64,000 nucleotides of DNA from Cohaesibacter marisflavi. GTDB lineage: Bacteria; Pseudomonadota; Alphaproteobacteria; Rhizobiales; Cohaesibacteraceae. The notes under the pieces are model-generated. The model was not told the DNA's origin. It did no database searches and saw nothing but the letters and a program-made list of their open reading frames with translations. The position numbers were made by a program, and so were the translations under genes. The stretch lies in contig NZ_FOVR01000011.1 in NCBI RefSeq assembly GCF_900115225.1, positions 146,045 to 210,044 on the forward strand. Reading direction: 5' to 3'. This document shows, one piece after another, positions 33,681 to 45,075 of the stretch (within the stretch, counting starts at the first letter, position 1; every line of letters begins with the position of its first letter).

Positions 33681-34796
33681 TTATTGATTCAGGAGTGTGG
33701 TGACGGGCACCAGTGCGAAGCCGCGTTGCCGCAGGGACTGGGTCCAGTCGGAAATGGATCTGATCGAGGTGGGGAAGGCCGAGGCAACACCAAGCGCCGT
33801 GCCGCTTTCCTGCGCGATGGATTCGAGCTGAACAAGGCGGGTTTCAATGTCCGAGGGGCGGCCCCGGAAGTCGATGACAAGATCCGAGCGCAGATTGGGA
33901 ATGCTCATCTTGCTAGCAATGGTATTGAGATGGCTGCGGCCTGAAGAGCCATTCTCGACATAGAGAAGGCCTTTATTCTTCAACTCGGTCATGAATTCCG
34001 AGCCCGCCAGCTCATCGGAGGCAAAGCGGGCGCCCATATAGTTGATGACGCCAACATATTGATCAAAGCGCTCTAACACCCAATTGAGATTGGCCTTGTT
34101 CGCCTCGGCATTGGCCGATGTCAGAAGGGTATGCGGGCCGGGGTCGTTGTTGGGATAGTCAAAGGGTTCCATGGGAACCTGCACGAGCAGTTCATGACCT
34201 TGACTGCGTGCCTTGCGTGTCCAGCGCGAAAGACTGTTACCATAAGGGGCAAAGGCCAGAGTTATATCCGGCGGGAGCAGGGTCAGGGCTTCTTCTGTCG
34301 TTGTTTGAGACAGGCCGAGGCCATCCACGATAATGGCGATTTTGGGTAATCCGGCAATGGCGTCCGTGTTGATCGGGCGGGCAAAGGCTTCATAGGGCAC
34401 TGTGCCGTTGGTTGCCGTAGCCGAATTCAAGCTGGGGTCGGCAGGGTCCAGCACGCGAATCTCGTCAGACGTATTGGCGTTTGCCGGCATGGCTTGTTCA
34501 AGTTGGGGCGAAGGAGAATCCTGTTGATCGGGGCGGGCCGTTTCGGGGATACCCGGCTTGATGCTGGGGCGAATGCCAGAAACTCCAATACGGGAATTGG
34601 AATCGATCGAAGCGTTCAGGTCAACCTCTTGGGTTGGCAATCCCCCATCGGGATTGTCTGCCAGCATGATCACGGATGTAAGACCAAGCAGAACCAGCGC
34701 CAGCAACCCGAAGGAGCCAAACATGAACAACCGGCTTATTCCGGATGCTTCGCTTTGATCTTGGCCCAGAGGCTTGCTCAGATCACTCGCCGCCAT
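33681..34796 (-). CDS. Divergent polysaccharide deacetylase family protein (YibQ-like)
   Basis: The ATG at 34796, with GAGGAG seven bases before it, gives 371 residues. There is one N-terminal membrane segment at about 25-46, then a Pro/Asp-rich linker, then a domain starting 'KIAIIVDGLGLSQTTTEEAL'. It includes 'LAFAPYGNSL', 'GHELLVQVPMEP', 'YMGARFASD' and 'FPTSIRSI', typical of the divergent polysaccharide deacetylase (YibQ) group. It is probably a periplasmic envelope enzyme or accessory factor. The cluster with an EnvC-like protein and CtpA fits cell-wall remodelling. Confidence 0.85.
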   Translation of the reverse strand: MAASDLSKPLGQDQSEASGISRLFMFGSFGLLALVLLGLTSVIMLADNPDGGLPTQEVDLNASIDSNSRIGVSGIRPSIKPGIPETARPDQQDSPSPQLEQAMPANANTSDEIRVLDPADPSLNSATATNGTVPYEAFARPINTDAIAGLPKIAIIVDGLGLSQTTTEEALTLLPPDITLAFAPYGNSLSRWTRKARSQGHELLVQVPMEPFDYPNNDPGPHTLLTSANAEANKANLNWVLERFDQYVGVINYMGARFASDELAGSEFMTELKNKGLLYVENGSSGRSHLNTIASKMSIPNLRSDLVIDFRGRPSDIETRLVQLESIAQESGTALGVASAFPTSIRSISDWTQSLRQRGFALVPVTTLLNQ

Positions 34797-34854
34797 GATC
34801 CGTCTCCTCAAAAGAGGGTTAAGGTGGGCTGTTCAGCCCACCCTTGATAGTGCT

Positions 34855-36243
34855 CTATTCTGTTTCCCCTTTGGGAGGGAATGCTTCATTGGTGATTTCA
34901 CCGCGCATCAGCTCAAGAGCGAACTGAAGCTGGGTGTCTTTTTCAGCTTCAACAGGCACATAGGATGGGGAATAGGCTTCCTTTTCATCCTTTGCTTCTT
35001 CGCCGGTATCCTCTTCTTCACCAAGCAGTGCATCGGTTGCTGTTTCGCTTTCGCCTTCCGCTTCCAGATGCCCTTTCAACGTGGCTTCCGTGGTCGTCGT
35101 CTGCGGGAACTTGTCCTTGAGGTCGTCAGGCAGTTCCTGTTTGACGAAAATATCCGGCACAATACCCTTGGCCTGAATGGACGTGCCAGACGGGGTATAG
35201 TAGCGCGCCGTGGTGAGGCGGATGGCGCCATTGTTGGAGAGCGGGATGATGGTCTGAACCGATCCCTTACCAAACGACTTGGAGCCAATGAGCGTCGCGC
35301 GGTGATGATCAGCCAGAGCTCCGGCAACAATCTCGGATGCGGATGCAGAGCCGCCATTGATCAACACAATAACCGGATGCCCCTTGGCCAGATCGCCAGC
35401 GCGGGAATAGTAGCGCTTGACTTCTTCCTTGTTGCGACCACGGGTGGAGACGATCTCGCCTTGATCAAGGAAGGTATCGGCTACCGCGATGGACTGATCC
35501 AGCTGACCGCCCGGGTTGGACCGCAGGTCGAGGATGTAGCCCTTGATCTTGTCTTCGCCGATTTCTTCTTCAAGTTTGCCGATGGCATCAGTCAGTCCGG
35601 CAAAGGCCTGACCGTTGAATTGGGTGATGCGAATATAGCCGACATCGCCCTGTGCCTTGAACTTGACCGAGGTCAGCTTGATAATTTCGCGCGTGATTTC
35701 CACTTCGATCGGCTTTTCGACATTTTCGCGTACGATCGTCAGCTTGATCTTGGTGCCAACCCGGCCGCGCATCTGGTCCACAGCTTCACTGAGGGACATG
35801 CCGCGCACGGGTTTGCCATCCAGATGGGTGATATAGTCATCGGCCAGAATGCCTGCGGCATGGGCCGGGGTGTCGTCCATCGGAGAGATGACCTTGACGA
35901 CGCCCTTGTCCATGGTCACCTGAATGCCCAGTCCACCGAATTCGCCTTGCGTTTCAACGGTCATGTCTTCGAAGCTGTCCGGAGACATGTAGCTCGAATG
36001 CGGGTCAAGGGAGGTGAGCATTCCGTTGAGGGCTGAAGCGATCAGCTTGTCGTCATCGGGTATCTCGACATATTCGCGTCGTACGCGTTCGAACACATCA
36101 CCAAACAGATTCAGCTGGCGATAGGTATCCGAACTTGCGGCGTTGGCGGTGCCAGTCGCCTCCCAAGAGGCAACTGAAAGGGTCACGACCAGACCAGCTC
36201 CCATGAGAGCGCCGATTAGCAATAGTGAAAGTTTCCGGATCAT
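34855..36243 (-). CDS. ctpA: Carboxy-terminal processing protease (S41)
   Basis: ATG at 36243 overlaps the upstream TGA (ATGA), giving 462 residues. After an N-terminal signal/anchor (MIRKLSLLLIGALMGAG), a PDZ domain with 'GGLGIQVTMDKG' precedes the S41 protease domain. The nucleophile lies in 'NGGSASASEIVAGAL' and the general-base lysine in 'GSKSFGKGS'. The C-terminus is Glu-rich. It acts in the periplasm on envelope proteins; in several bacteria CtpA degrades murein hydrolases. It is coupled to the EnvC-like gene. Confidence 0.95.
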   Translation of the reverse strand: MIRKLSLLLIGALMGAGLVVTLSVASWEATGTANAASSDTYRQLNLFGDVFERVRREYVEIPDDDKLIASALNGMLTSLDPHSSYMSPDSFEDMTVETQGEFGGLGIQVTMDKGVVKVISPMDDTPAHAAGILADDYITHLDGKPVRGMSLSEAVDQMRGRVGTKIKLTIVRENVEKPIEVEITREIIKLTSVKFKAQGDVGYIRITQFNGQAFAGLTDAIGKLEEEIGEDKIKGYILDLRSNPGGQLDQSIAVADTFLDQGEIVSTRGRNKEEVKRYYSRAGDLAKGHPVIVLINGGSASASEIVAGALADHHRATLIGSKSFGKGSVQTIIPLSNNGAIRLTTARYYTPSGTSIQAKGIVPDIFVKQELPDDLKDKFPQTTTTEATLKGHLEAEGESETATDALLGEEEDTGEEAKDEKEAYSPSYVPVEAEKDTQLQFALELMRGEITNEAFPPKGETE

Positions 36244-37718
36244 CCGTCTGCCTTTTCCTTCAAATCTGCTGTCCACCATGGTGAAGGATCGATCGCAACA
36301 CCATCTTTTCTCAATTCAATATATAAAACTGGCCGCGAGGCGCTTGCATCCAGTAAATCGCTGGAAGCCAGTCTTGTCTGCTGCATCTTTCCTACAGGTT
36401 CATTGGCCAAAACAAAACTCCCTACTTCGGGATATACTTCGTCCATTCCTGACAGAACGATATGGTAGCCGCCTCCGGCATTGATAATCAAGAGTTTCCC
36501 AAACGAGCGGAAGGGGCCTGCATAGACAATCCAACCATCGGCCGGGCTTGAGACCTGTGCGCCAATGCGTGTCGCAACCGACATGCCCTTGGTTTGGCCC
36601 CCAAATCCATCATCATTGCCATAGGCTTTTAAAATTGCACCATTGGCAGGTAAATGCATAAGGCCTTTCATCTTAACAAAAGGTATGGCAGGAGAAAGGC
36701 GAGCGGCATCTTTTAATGCGGCTATTTTCTGCTTTTTTGTCTCAATTTCCTGCTCAATGGCTCTTTTCTCGGCTTCCTGCGCTTCTTTAACGGCTATGCG
36801 GGCCGCTTCGATTTCCTGCTCCATGCCATTGATAAGCTGTTCAAGTGTTCGGGCTCTTGCGGCCAGTTCGGATGTTTTCTGCTGCTCCTGCTCTGCCGCC
36901 TGAGCGGTGGTTGCTTCCTGCGTCTTTTTCTTCTCAATCAGCAGGGCAAGGCGCTCGTTTTCTTCTTGAAGGCTGGCGAGGCTGGATTGCAGCGCGTCCT
37001 TTTCTTCTTCGATATCTTTGTGTAATCGGATCAGTTCTGCCAGCTGGGTCGCCAACGCGTTGGCCTCTACCCGGATTTCGGGAACCAGCGTGGAAAGAAG
37101 AATGGCAGAGCGGACGGCATCAAGGGCTTCATTGGGGCGAATGACAAGGGCTGGTGGCGGATTTCGGCCAATTCTTTGCAACGCAGCAAGGATTTCAGAG
37201 AGGGAATCCCGTTCTTCGGCAAGAGAAACTTTCAGCTGCGTCTGGTCTTCAAACAGCACTCTTAGCCGATCTTCGCGCTGCGAAATGGAGCTTTCCAGAT
37301 TGGAAATGCGTTCGCCGGTGGCGATCATATCGCCCTGAATGGTCTCCCGATCTGATTTCAGCTGGTCGATTTCCGCGCTCAGCTCTTCCTGTCGCTTTTG
37401 GGAGAGAGCGATGCTGGATTCCAGGCTCGCAAGGGCCTCTTCCTGATCCTTGCGTGCCTTCAGACGCGCTTGCAGCGCCCGTTCAGCCTGCTGTTCGGCT
37501 TCGGTCTTCTGCGGCGGCTCTTTTTCCTCTGTATCCGGGATCGACGTTGCTGAATTGGGTGCAGGGGTCGGAAGCGGTTGAGCATCCTGGGCTAGCCCAG
37601 TTTGTGATATCAGGGGGAGCAGAGTGACAACCGCAAAGGCAAGGCCGAGGAACGACCTTGTGCATGACTTTGTTCTCAGAGTGGGTCTGCTTGCCTTTTT
37701 GTCTCGCACCCGAATCAC
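36240..37718 (-). CDS. EnvC-like murein hydrolase activator (degenerate LytM domain)
   Basis: The 492-residue protein starts at GTG and carries a signal peptide ending near 'GLAQDA'. A long coiled coil covers about residues 65-345. The C-terminal LytM/M23 domain lacks the zinc ligands of active peptidases: the usual H-x3-D position reads 'TKGMSVAT' and the HxH position reads 'LYIELR'. That is the EnvC condition, in which the protein activates amidases instead of cutting peptidoglycan. The gene starts the operon with ctpA. Confidence 0.88.
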   Translation of the reverse strand: MIRVRDKKASRPTLRTKSCTRSFLGLAFAVVTLLPLISQTGLAQDAQPLPTPAPNSATSIPDTEEKEPPQKTEAEQQAERALQARLKARKDQEEALASLESSIALSQKRQEELSAEIDQLKSDRETIQGDMIATGERISNLESSISQREDRLRVLFEDQTQLKVSLAEERDSLSEILAALQRIGRNPPPALVIRPNEALDAVRSAILLSTLVPEIRVEANALATQLAELIRLHKDIEEEKDALQSSLASLQEENERLALLIEKKKTQEATTAQAAEQEQQKTSELAARARTLEQLINGMEQEIEAARIAVKEAQEAEKRAIEQEIETKKQKIAALKDAARLSPAIPFVKMKGLMHLPANGAILKAYGNDDGFGGQTKGMSVATRIGAQVSSPADGWIVYAGPFRSFGKLLIINAGGGYHIVLSGMDEVYPEVGSFVLANEPVGKMQQTRLASSDLLDASASRPVLYIELRKDGVAIDPSPWWTADLKEKADG

Positions 37719-37829
37719 CTGTTGCGCCGATTTGTCTGCAATTTAGTGCATGCCCTTGACGGGTGGAATCGTCTATGCGTGAAAAGGCTGCAATTATCGA
37801 CCTTTTGTGTCGACTTTTGGACGGACAGC

Positions 37830-38315
37830 TCAGCTGCGATGATAAGGATGGCCCGAGAGAATGGTCATGGCGCGGTAAATCTGCTCGGAGAGAAGAATGC
37901 GCGCGATCTGGTGTGGCCATGTCATGGCGCCTAGTGCCAGCTTTGCATTGGCTGCACCAAGCAGTTTCTGCCCATGCCCATCAGGTCCGCCAAGGCAGAA
38001 GGCCATGGCCGGTGTGCCCTGATTGCGTTCCCTGTCGATCAGCTTGGCAAAATCTTCGCTGGACATGTTCTTGCCATGCTCATCCAGCGCGACGATGAAG
38101 GTGCCCGTTGGCAAGGCGGCCAGAGTCTGCTCGGCTTCCTGCTCCTTGCGCTCGGCAGTATTTCGGGCACGGCTTTCGGTGAACTCTTGGATATCAGGAC
38201 CATTCAGTCCCAGATTTCTGCCAGCCTTCTGGGCCCGGTCCTGATAGCGCGCAACGAGATCCGTTTCGGGGCCAGCCTTTTGCCGCCCGATAGCGCTGAT
38301 TACAAGCTTCATCAT
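37830..38315 (-). CDS. rlmH: 23S rRNA pseudouridine-1915 N3-methyltransferase
   Basis: The 161-residue SPOUT methyltransferase has 'FIVALDEHGKNMSSEDFA', 'FCLGGPDGHG' and the C-terminal 'LLSEQIYRAMTILSGHPYHR', all RlmH hallmarks. It methylates pseudouridine 1915 in helix 69 of 23S rRNA. Its neighbour rsfS is also a ribosome factor, a usual pairing. The start could be the second of two adjacent ATGs. Confidence 0.95.
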   Translation of the reverse strand: MMKLVISAIGRQKAGPETDLVARYQDRAQKAGRNLGLNGPDIQEFTESRARNTAERKEQEAEQTLAALPTGTFIVALDEHGKNMSSEDFAKLIDRERNQGTPAMAFCLGGPDGHGQKLLGAANAKLALGAMTWPHQIARILLSEQIYRAMTILSGHPYHRS

Positions 38316-38403
38316 CCTCTTTCCGGCTGGTCTCTTCGGGGTATCTGGCCGATTTGGATATCGGTCAGACCGTCATATCAAGAGACCAGTCTGTCAGACG
38401 GGA

Positions 38404-38793
38404 TTACAGATCTTCGTCTGCGTCCGCGGCCCACATCTTTTCGATGTTGTAGAACTCGCGTACTTCTGGACGGAAAATATGAACGATCACGTCGCCGGTG
38501 TCGATCAGCACCCAATCGCAATTGGGCAGACCTTCCACATTGGCGCTGCCAAAGCCATTGTCCTTGAGGTCTCTGAGGAGACGATCAGAAACGGCACCGA
38601 CATGTCTGTGGGAACGACCGGATGTGATGACCATATAGTCGGCAAGTGCGGACTTGCCGCGCAGATCAATTGACAGAATATCTTCGGCCTTGGCTTCGTC
38701 AAGGCTCGAGAGGATGACTGCGAGCGCCTGTTCAGGATCCTTGCGACCCGAAACGAGACGGATGGGAGACGGACCTTCTGGCATGATCTCCAT
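38404..38793 (-). CDS. rsfS: Ribosome silencing factor RsfS
   Basis: The 129-residue protein shows the Iojap/RsfS signatures 'DLRGKSALADYMVITSGRSHRHV' type motif, 'CDWVLIDTGDVIVHIF' and 'FYNIEKMW'. It binds L14 and blocks subunit joining in starvation. It lies between nadD and rlmH, a conserved order. Confidence 0.95.
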   Translation of the reverse strand: MEIMPEGPSPIRLVSGRKDPEQALAVILSSLDEAKAEDILSIDLRGKSALADYMVITSGRSHRHVGAVSDRLLRDLKDNGFGSANVEGLPNCDWVLIDTGDVIVHIFRPEVREFYNIEKMWAADADEDL

Positions 38794-38955
38794 TTGTGCT
38801 GCGGTGGACAGGAATATACCTCTTGAATCAAACTGCAGACAGTTTCTCTCCCGTTCATCAGCCGATCAGGGTGGATGAACGGACATGGACAGGGCCAAGA
38901 CTGATCTCGGATCGAATCTTCGCCCCATAAGAATAAGTCATGCTATGTGACATTT

Positions 38956-39600
38956 TCAAGGCTCTTGCGCGTTATGCGTGCCTTGGGCTTTCGTGCTTTG
39001 CCTTAGTGCGGTGGAAGATAATTCCGAGCGCGGACCATAAATGAAGGTCCAAACCGGACATTGCGCAGTCGCGAGTGTCGCTTCCTTGCGAGAAGGAAGC
39101 CGCGCCCATGCAAAATTCCGCGCTGCCAGTGCGTTAAGCGGTGAGAGACTGTAGCCGGGACGGTCTATAATGGCAACAGGGATTCTGTTGAAAATATCTT
39201 CCCAGCGTTGCCATTTGTGAAACTGCTTAAGATTGTCCGCCCCCATCAACCAGACCAGATGCGCCCCTTTTGATCGTGTGCCTAGCCAGTCCAGTGTTTC
39301 TGCGGTGAAATGCGTGCCTGCCTTGGCCTCAACCCCGGTGATATCGATGCGGGGGTGATCCATGAGGCGTGCTGTGTCAGTCAGTCTTGTTTTAAGGGAT
39401 GGCAGTTCCCTTATATCTTTCAGCGGGTTGCCCGGTGTGACCAGGCACCAGATACGATCCAGCTGCAGGCGTTTGAGCGCCGTGAGAGCCACGTGCCTGT
39501 GGCCCTCATGAGCTGGGTTGAAGCTGCCTCCGTAAAGGCCGATGCGCATGCCCGGCGCGACGAGCGGAAGATCATGAGGATAAATGCGGGATCGTGTCAT
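38956..39600 (-). CDS. nadD: Nicotinate-nucleotide adenylyltransferase
   Basis: The ATG at 39600 gives 214 residues with an N-terminal extension before 'MRIGLYGGSFNPAHEGHRHV', the nucleotidyltransferase GxFxPxHxGH motif. 'LVWLMGADNL' and 'RLPSRKEATLA' are further family features. It makes deamido-NAD in NAD synthesis. The frame extends 14 codons upstream to a TTG, but the chosen start resembles related rhizobial proteins. Confidence 0.92.
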   Translation of the reverse strand: MTRSRIYPHDLPLVAPGMRIGLYGGSFNPAHEGHRHVALTALKRLQLDRIWCLVTPGNPLKDIRELPSLKTRLTDTARLMDHPRIDITGVEAKAGTHFTAETLDWLGTRSKGAHLVWLMGADNLKQFHKWQRWEDIFNRIPVAIIDRPGYSLSPLNALAARNFAWARLPSRKEATLATAQCPVWTFIYGPRSELSSTALRQSTKAQGTHNAQEP

Positions 39601-39666
39601 CGCGTCAACCGACTGGAAAAGAGGGATGGGGCAAAGGGCCAAATCCGTGTGGATGAGATGTTGAAA

Positions 39667-40941
39667 TCAGGGGCGTGTCTGCCCTGATCCATGCACTCGG
39701 TATTTGAAACTGGTCAATTGCTCCAGTCCAACCGGTCCGCGCGCATGCATGCGGCCTGTTGCAATGCCGATTTCTGCGCCCATGCCGAACTCGCCACCAT
39801 CGGCAAATTGGGTGGACGCATTGTGCATAACGATGGCGCTGTCCACTTCCTTGAGGAACTTATCGGCGGCCACGGTATTCTCCGTGATGATGCTCTCGGT
39901 GTGGTGCGAACTATATTGAGCGATATGGTCGATGGCGGCATCGACACCGTCCACGATCTTTGCCGAGATGATGGCGTCGAGATATTCGGTTGACCAATCC
40001 TCATCGCTGGCGAGGTCTGCTGCCGGTAGAAGAGCCTTGATTTCATCGGTGCCGCGCACCACGCAGCCCGCCTCGCTGAGGGTTTGCAGCACGTCCTTGC
40101 CGATGGTATTGGCAATGGAACGATCAATCAGCAAAGTCTCGGCGGCACCACAAATACCGGTGCGGCGCATCTTGGCATTAAGCGTAATGGCCTTTGCCTT
40201 TTCAGGCTCGGCTTCCTTGTCGATATAGATATGGCAAATGCCTTCCAGATGGGAAAAGACGGGTACCCGCGCTTCAGATTGCACACGCCCGACCAGCCCT
40301 TTGCCGCCGCGGGGAACGAGCACATCGAGGTTGCCATCTAGCCCCTTGAGCATTTCGCCCACAGCAGCCCGGTCTGTGGTGGGGACAATCTGGATGCAGT
40401 CTGCTGGCAGACCGGCACTCTCAAGCCCTTTGGCCAGACAAGCATGGATGGCGCGGGAAGAATGATAGCTGTCAGAGCCACCGCGCAAAATAGATGCGTT
40501 GCCCGCTTTCAGACAGAGCGCTCCTGCATCTGCGGTGACATTGGGGCGGCTTTCATAAATGACGCCGATGACGCCGAGCGGGGTGCGTACACGCTCGATA
40601 TGCAAACCGTTGGGGCGATCCCAACCGGTGATGATGGTGCCGACAGGGTCGGGTAGGGAGACAATGGCATCAAGGCCCGCAGCGATGGCTTCGATGCGGT
40701 CGGCGCTCAGCGTAAGACGATCGAGGAAAGCCTCGGTCATGCCATCTTCCTTGCCCTTGGCAATGTCTTTGGCATTGGCCTCCAGAATGGATTGGACATC
40801 CGCGCGCATGGCGACAGCTGCCTGACTGAGGGCTGCGTTCTTCTGCTCCGTCGGGGCATTGGCCAGATGGCGCGCTGCCTTGCGGGCCTTGGCCCCCAGC
40901 GCGGTCATGATTTCGGTAACAGTCTCTGTCATATCATTCAT
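39667..40941 (-). CDS. proA: Glutamate-5-semialdehyde dehydrogenase
   Basis: The 424-residue protein of the aldehyde dehydrogenase superfamily has the catalytic Cys in '[12 protein letters not shown]', plus '[18 protein letters not shown]' and '[22 protein letters not shown]'-type signatures. It reduces glutamyl-5-phosphate in proline synthesis, the step after ProB, whose gene lies just upstream on the same strand. Confidence 0.97.
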   Translation of the reverse strand: MNDMTETVTEIMTALGAKARKAARHLANAPTEQKNAALSQAAVAMRADVQSILEANAKDIAKGKEDGMTEAFLDRLTLSADRIEAIAAGLDAIVSLPDPVGTIITGWDRPNGLHIERVRTPLGVIGVIYESRPNVTADAGALCLKAGNASILRGGSDSYHSSRAIHACLAKGLESAGLPADCIQIVPTTDRAAVGEMLKGLDGNLDVLVPRGGKGLVGRVQSEARVPVFSHLEGICHIYIDKEAEPEKAKAITLNAKMRRTGICGAAETLLIDRSIANTIGKDVLQTLSEAGCVVRGTDEIKALLPAADLASDEDWSTEYLDAIISAKIVDGVDAAIDHIAQYSSHHTESIITENTVAADKFLKEVDSAIVMHNASTQFADGGEFGMGAEIGIATGRMHARGPVGLEQLTSFKYRVHGSGQTRP

Positions 40942-41067
40942 GGCGAGTCCCCCTTCGGGAAAGTGACTTTATGTCTGCGGATATAGGCGTTTGGCGGATT
41001 TTCGGCAAGGTGTCTTGCCATACGCGCTCTCAGCTGTCTTTGGCTTTACGGGGTTGATGGTTGCGTT

Positions 41068-42228
41068 TCAACTACGATCGGCATGATCTGAATGGTCGAT
41101 GTGGTCTGCATGGTCCACTCCGCTCAGGACCATATCGTCCCGATGGATCAGCTCCGCACGGCCATCATAGCCCAAAATGTCAGCGATCTGCGAAGATTTG
41201 CAGCCCTTGATCTGGTCGGCCTCTGATCGGTCATAGGCCACTAGGCCGCGTGCGATTTCAAGACCGGCAGAATCGAGAATGATCAGCGCATCGCCCTTGG
41301 CGAAATCGCCTTCCAGATGAGTAACCCCGGCAGGAAGCAGGCTTTTGCCACACATCAGCGCATGCACCGCGCCTTCATCGAGCGTTATGGTGCCGTGGGG
41401 CTCCAGATTGCCGTTAATCCAGCGCTTGCGCTGGGTGATCGGGTTGGATTTGGGCTCGAACCAGCTGTGCTTGGCACCATTCATGATGGCTTTGAGCGGG
41501 TTATAGTCGCTGCCATTGGCTATGATCATGGCGGTGCCGGCATTCACGGCAATCTTGGCGGCTGCGATTTTTGTGGTCATGCCACCTTTGGCAAGGGCCG
41601 AGCCAGCGCTCCCTGCCATCGCTTCAATTTCCGGTGTGATATGCTCGATCACTGGAATATGTTGCGCGTCAGGGTCTTGGGCAGGCGGGGCGGTATAGAG
41701 ACCGTCGATGTCTGAGAGCAGAATAAGGCAGTCAGCACTGATCATGGTGGCGACACGGGCGGCAAGGCGATCATTATCGCCGAACTTGATCTCCGTGGTG
41801 GCGACCGTGTCATTCTCGTTGATGATCGGCACAGCGCCCAGCTTGAGCATGGTCGCCAGCGTTGCGCGGGCGTTGAGATAGCGGCGGCGCTCTTCGGTGT
41901 CACTCAGGGTTAGCAAGACCTGCCCCGTTGTCAGATCGACCTTGTGCAGGGCGTCCGCATAGGCTTCGCCCAGAGCAATCTGGCCAATGGCGGCCGCAGC
42001 CTGACTTTCATGCAGCCTCAACTTGCCCTTTGGCAAGGCGACCTTGCGTCGCCCAAGCGCGATGGCGCCAGACGAAACAATAATGATTTCCTTGCCTTGC
42101 TCATACAGCATGGCGATGTCATCGATCAGGGTTTGCAGCCAGGCGGCGCGCAGGCGGCCGGTTTTTTCGTCTACAAGAGTTGCCGATCCGATTTTGACGA
42201 CAATTCTCTTTTGATCCTCGAGTCTCAC
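41068..42228 (-). CDS. proB: Glutamate 5-kinase
   Basis: The 386-residue protein starts at GTG. The kinase domain has '[11 protein letters not shown]', '[12 protein letters not shown]' and '[12 protein letters not shown]', and a C-terminal PUA domain covers about 285-365. It phosphorylates glutamate as the first step of proline synthesis and is the feedback-controlled enzyme. The last 16 residues, '[16 protein letters not shown]', are a run of Asp-His pairs not typical of the family. proA follows on the same strand. Confidence 0.96.
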   Translation of the reverse strand: MRLEDQKRIVVKIGSATLVDEKTGRLRAAWLQTLIDDIAMLYEQGKEIIIVSSGAIALGRRKVALPKGKLRLHESQAAAAIGQIALGEAYADALHKVDLTTGQVLLTLSDTEERRRYLNARATLATMLKLGAVPIINENDTVATTEIKFGDNDRLAARVATMISADCLILLSDIDGLYTAPPAQDPDAQHIPVIEHITPEIEAMAGSAGSALAKGGMTTKIAAAKIAVNAGTAMIIANGSDYNPLKAIMNGAKHSWFEPKSNPITQRKRWINGNLEPHGTITLDEGAVHALMCGKSLLPAGVTHLEGDFAKGDALIILDSAGLEIARGLVAYDRSEADQIKGCKSSQIADILGYDGRAELIHRDDMVLSGVDHADHIDHSDHADRS

Positions 42229-42342
42229 TTGGAAGTCCGTCTCTTAAAGGCCCGAGAGGTCAGGCCGACGTTGCTGGTAACTTTGTCCAAGCCGCCGGGC
42301 GTCTGCATCCACTCCACGACGGCTATCAAAGGCGTTTGGCCT

Positions 42343-43682
<1,340 letters not shown>

Positions 43683-44237
43683 TCAGGCACAGCCCATCTG
43701 CTGGAATCGTTCGGAGGTTAGCTGCATGATGATTTCGGGTACTTTCTCGCCACGAGCGACGCTGTATCCGGTATCACGGCGGACTTCTTCAAAGCCCAGA
43801 TTGCGCAGGAGATTGATCGAACGCGGGTTGTCTTCAAAAGCTGCCGCGCACATCTTTTCCGTCGGTTCGAGTGGTAGATACCAGTCGAGCAGACGGCGCA
43901 CGGCCTCTTGCATGAAACCTTTGCCCCAATAGGCGGTCGCAAGCCAATAGCCTATGGTTGGCGCAAAGATTCCGACGTCCCGTTCCGTGGATGCCTTGAT
44001 ACCGACAACTCCCATCAGGGCATCGTTTCTGGTGATGGCCATGTTGATTCCGGCGACCCCTTTATCCTGCTTTTCCAGCCAATCATTGGCGGCATTTTCA
44101 GGATAGGGGTGGGGCACCACAGCCAGATATTTCGAAACCTCGATATCCTGACAATATTTTGCAAGGTCTGGTGCATCGCTTGGGCGCAGAGGGCGCAAGA
44201 CAAGCCGGTCACTCGCCAGATCAGGGATTCTCATCAT
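43683..44237 (-). CDS. GNAT acetyltransferase, RimJ/RimL type
   Basis: The 184-residue protein starts 'LASDRLVLRPLRPSDA', typical of RimJ/RimL-like N-acetyltransferases. It has 'GYWLATAYWGKGFMQEAVRRLLD' as acetyl-CoA-binding motif A and 'NPRSINLLRNLGFEEV' as motif B. The substrate is unknown. Its ATG overlaps the TGA of the upstream acetyltransferase gene (ATGA), so the two are translationally coupled. Confidence 0.88.
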   Translation of the reverse strand: MMRIPDLASDRLVLRPLRPSDAPDLAKYCQDIEVSKYLAVVPHPYPENAANDWLEKQDKGVAGINMAITRNDALMGVVGIKASTERDVGIFAPTIGYWLATAYWGKGFMQEAVRRLLDWYLPLEPTEKMCAAAFEDNPRSINLLRNLGFEEVRRDTGYSVARGEKVPEIIMQLTSERFQQMGCA

Positions 44238-44914
44238 GCCGCTCCTTTCAGGCTATAGGTTTTTTGCCCGCTGTTGGGGCCGAAGGACCACGCGTTTGTC
44301 TGGCCCATGCCGGACCAGTTCCGCAGGGCGTACCAGACACCTCTGTCGAGGCGATAGCGGTCGATAGGGATCATGCCGTTATAGTGCTGGGAATGCGCCA
44401 TACCGGTGCCGCTATATTGAAAGCCGCATTTCTCGACAACGCGCCGGGAACTGCCGCATGAAACCCTGCATTGCGCCACCAGCGCTTCGAGGGGTGGTTG
44501 ATTGATGTTCGGGCTCGAAAATGCAAAGTCTGCCACTGCCTGAATGGCTCGTGTGGCATATCCGTGCTGCCATTGGTCGCGGTCGATGATCACGCTGATT
44601 TCGGCCTGCTTTCGGTTCTCTTCGAGAAGCAGGCAAATCACGCCGATCATGGCGCCTTTCATATCGGTAATGATGAAAGGGAATTCCGTCGGGTCTGTCT
44701 TTTCCGTCTGATTGAGGAACCAGGATTCCGCCCCTTTGGCGGAAATCGGCAGCCAGTTGCTGCATAGGTTCTTGGTCATGGCCGGAATATTTGCCAGAGC
44801 GACCAGCACTTCCAGATCTGTGCGAGCTGGGTGGCGCAACAGGAAAGGTTTGCTTTCCGAACCCTCTCTACAGTCAGGTTCGGTCTGCTGTAAGCTTTCG
44901 TCTATTTCCAACAT
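44234..44914 (-). CDS. GNAT acetyltransferase
   Basis: The ATG at 44914 has an AGGAGGG site six bases upstream, giving 226 residues. 'FLLRHPARTDLEVLVALA' and 'ISVIIDRDQWQHGYATRAIQAVADFAF' style motif A place it in the GNAT fold, and 'SSRRVVEKCGFQYSG' is motif B. It resembles the adjacent acetyltransferase and may act with it. The C-terminus 'VWYALRNWSGMGQTNAWSFG' is an unusual aromatic tail. The substrate is unknown. Confidence 0.85.
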   Translation of the reverse strand: MLEIDESLQQTEPDCREGSESKPFLLRHPARTDLEVLVALANIPAMTKNLCSNWLPISAKGAESWFLNQTEKTDPTEFPFIITDMKGAMIGVICLLLEENRKQAEISVIIDRDQWQHGYATRAIQAVADFAFSSPNINQPPLEALVAQCRVSCGSSRRVVEKCGFQYSGTGMAHSQHYNGMIPIDRYRLDRGVWYALRNWSGMGQTNAWSFGPNSGQKTYSLKGAA

Positions 44915-44944
44915 TTTGTCCCTCCTAAGGGCTTGGGTCAGGTC

Positions 44945-44981
44945 AAAAGAAAAAGGGAAGATGGTGTCCCATCTCCCCTTT
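44945..44981 (-). terminator. Rho-independent terminator of rplU-rpmA
   Basis: On the plus strand aaagggaagatgg (44952-44964) pairs with ccatctccccttt (44969-44981), with one G-U. On the minus strand it is followed by a T-rich tail (44945-44951). It lies downstream of rpmA and before the acetyltransferase ribosome binding site. Confidence 0.8.
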
Positions 44982-45024
44982 AAATCTTTTGCCTCTTTAG
45001 CCCTTTTCAGGAGGGAGGCTTTTC

Positions 45025-45055
45025 GATTTGCCGGGGTCTGGGACACCGGCAAATC
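45025..45055. repeat. Perfect 10-bp inverted repeat downstream of rpmA
   Basis: gatttgccgg (45025-45034) and ccggcaaatc (45046-45055) are exact reverse complements around an 11-nt loop, 20 bp after the rpmA stop. Neither strand has a T-run. It may be an RNA 3'-end or stability structure upstream of the main terminator. Confidence 0.6.
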
Positions 45056-45075
45056 GTATTATGTTCATGCCAGTG

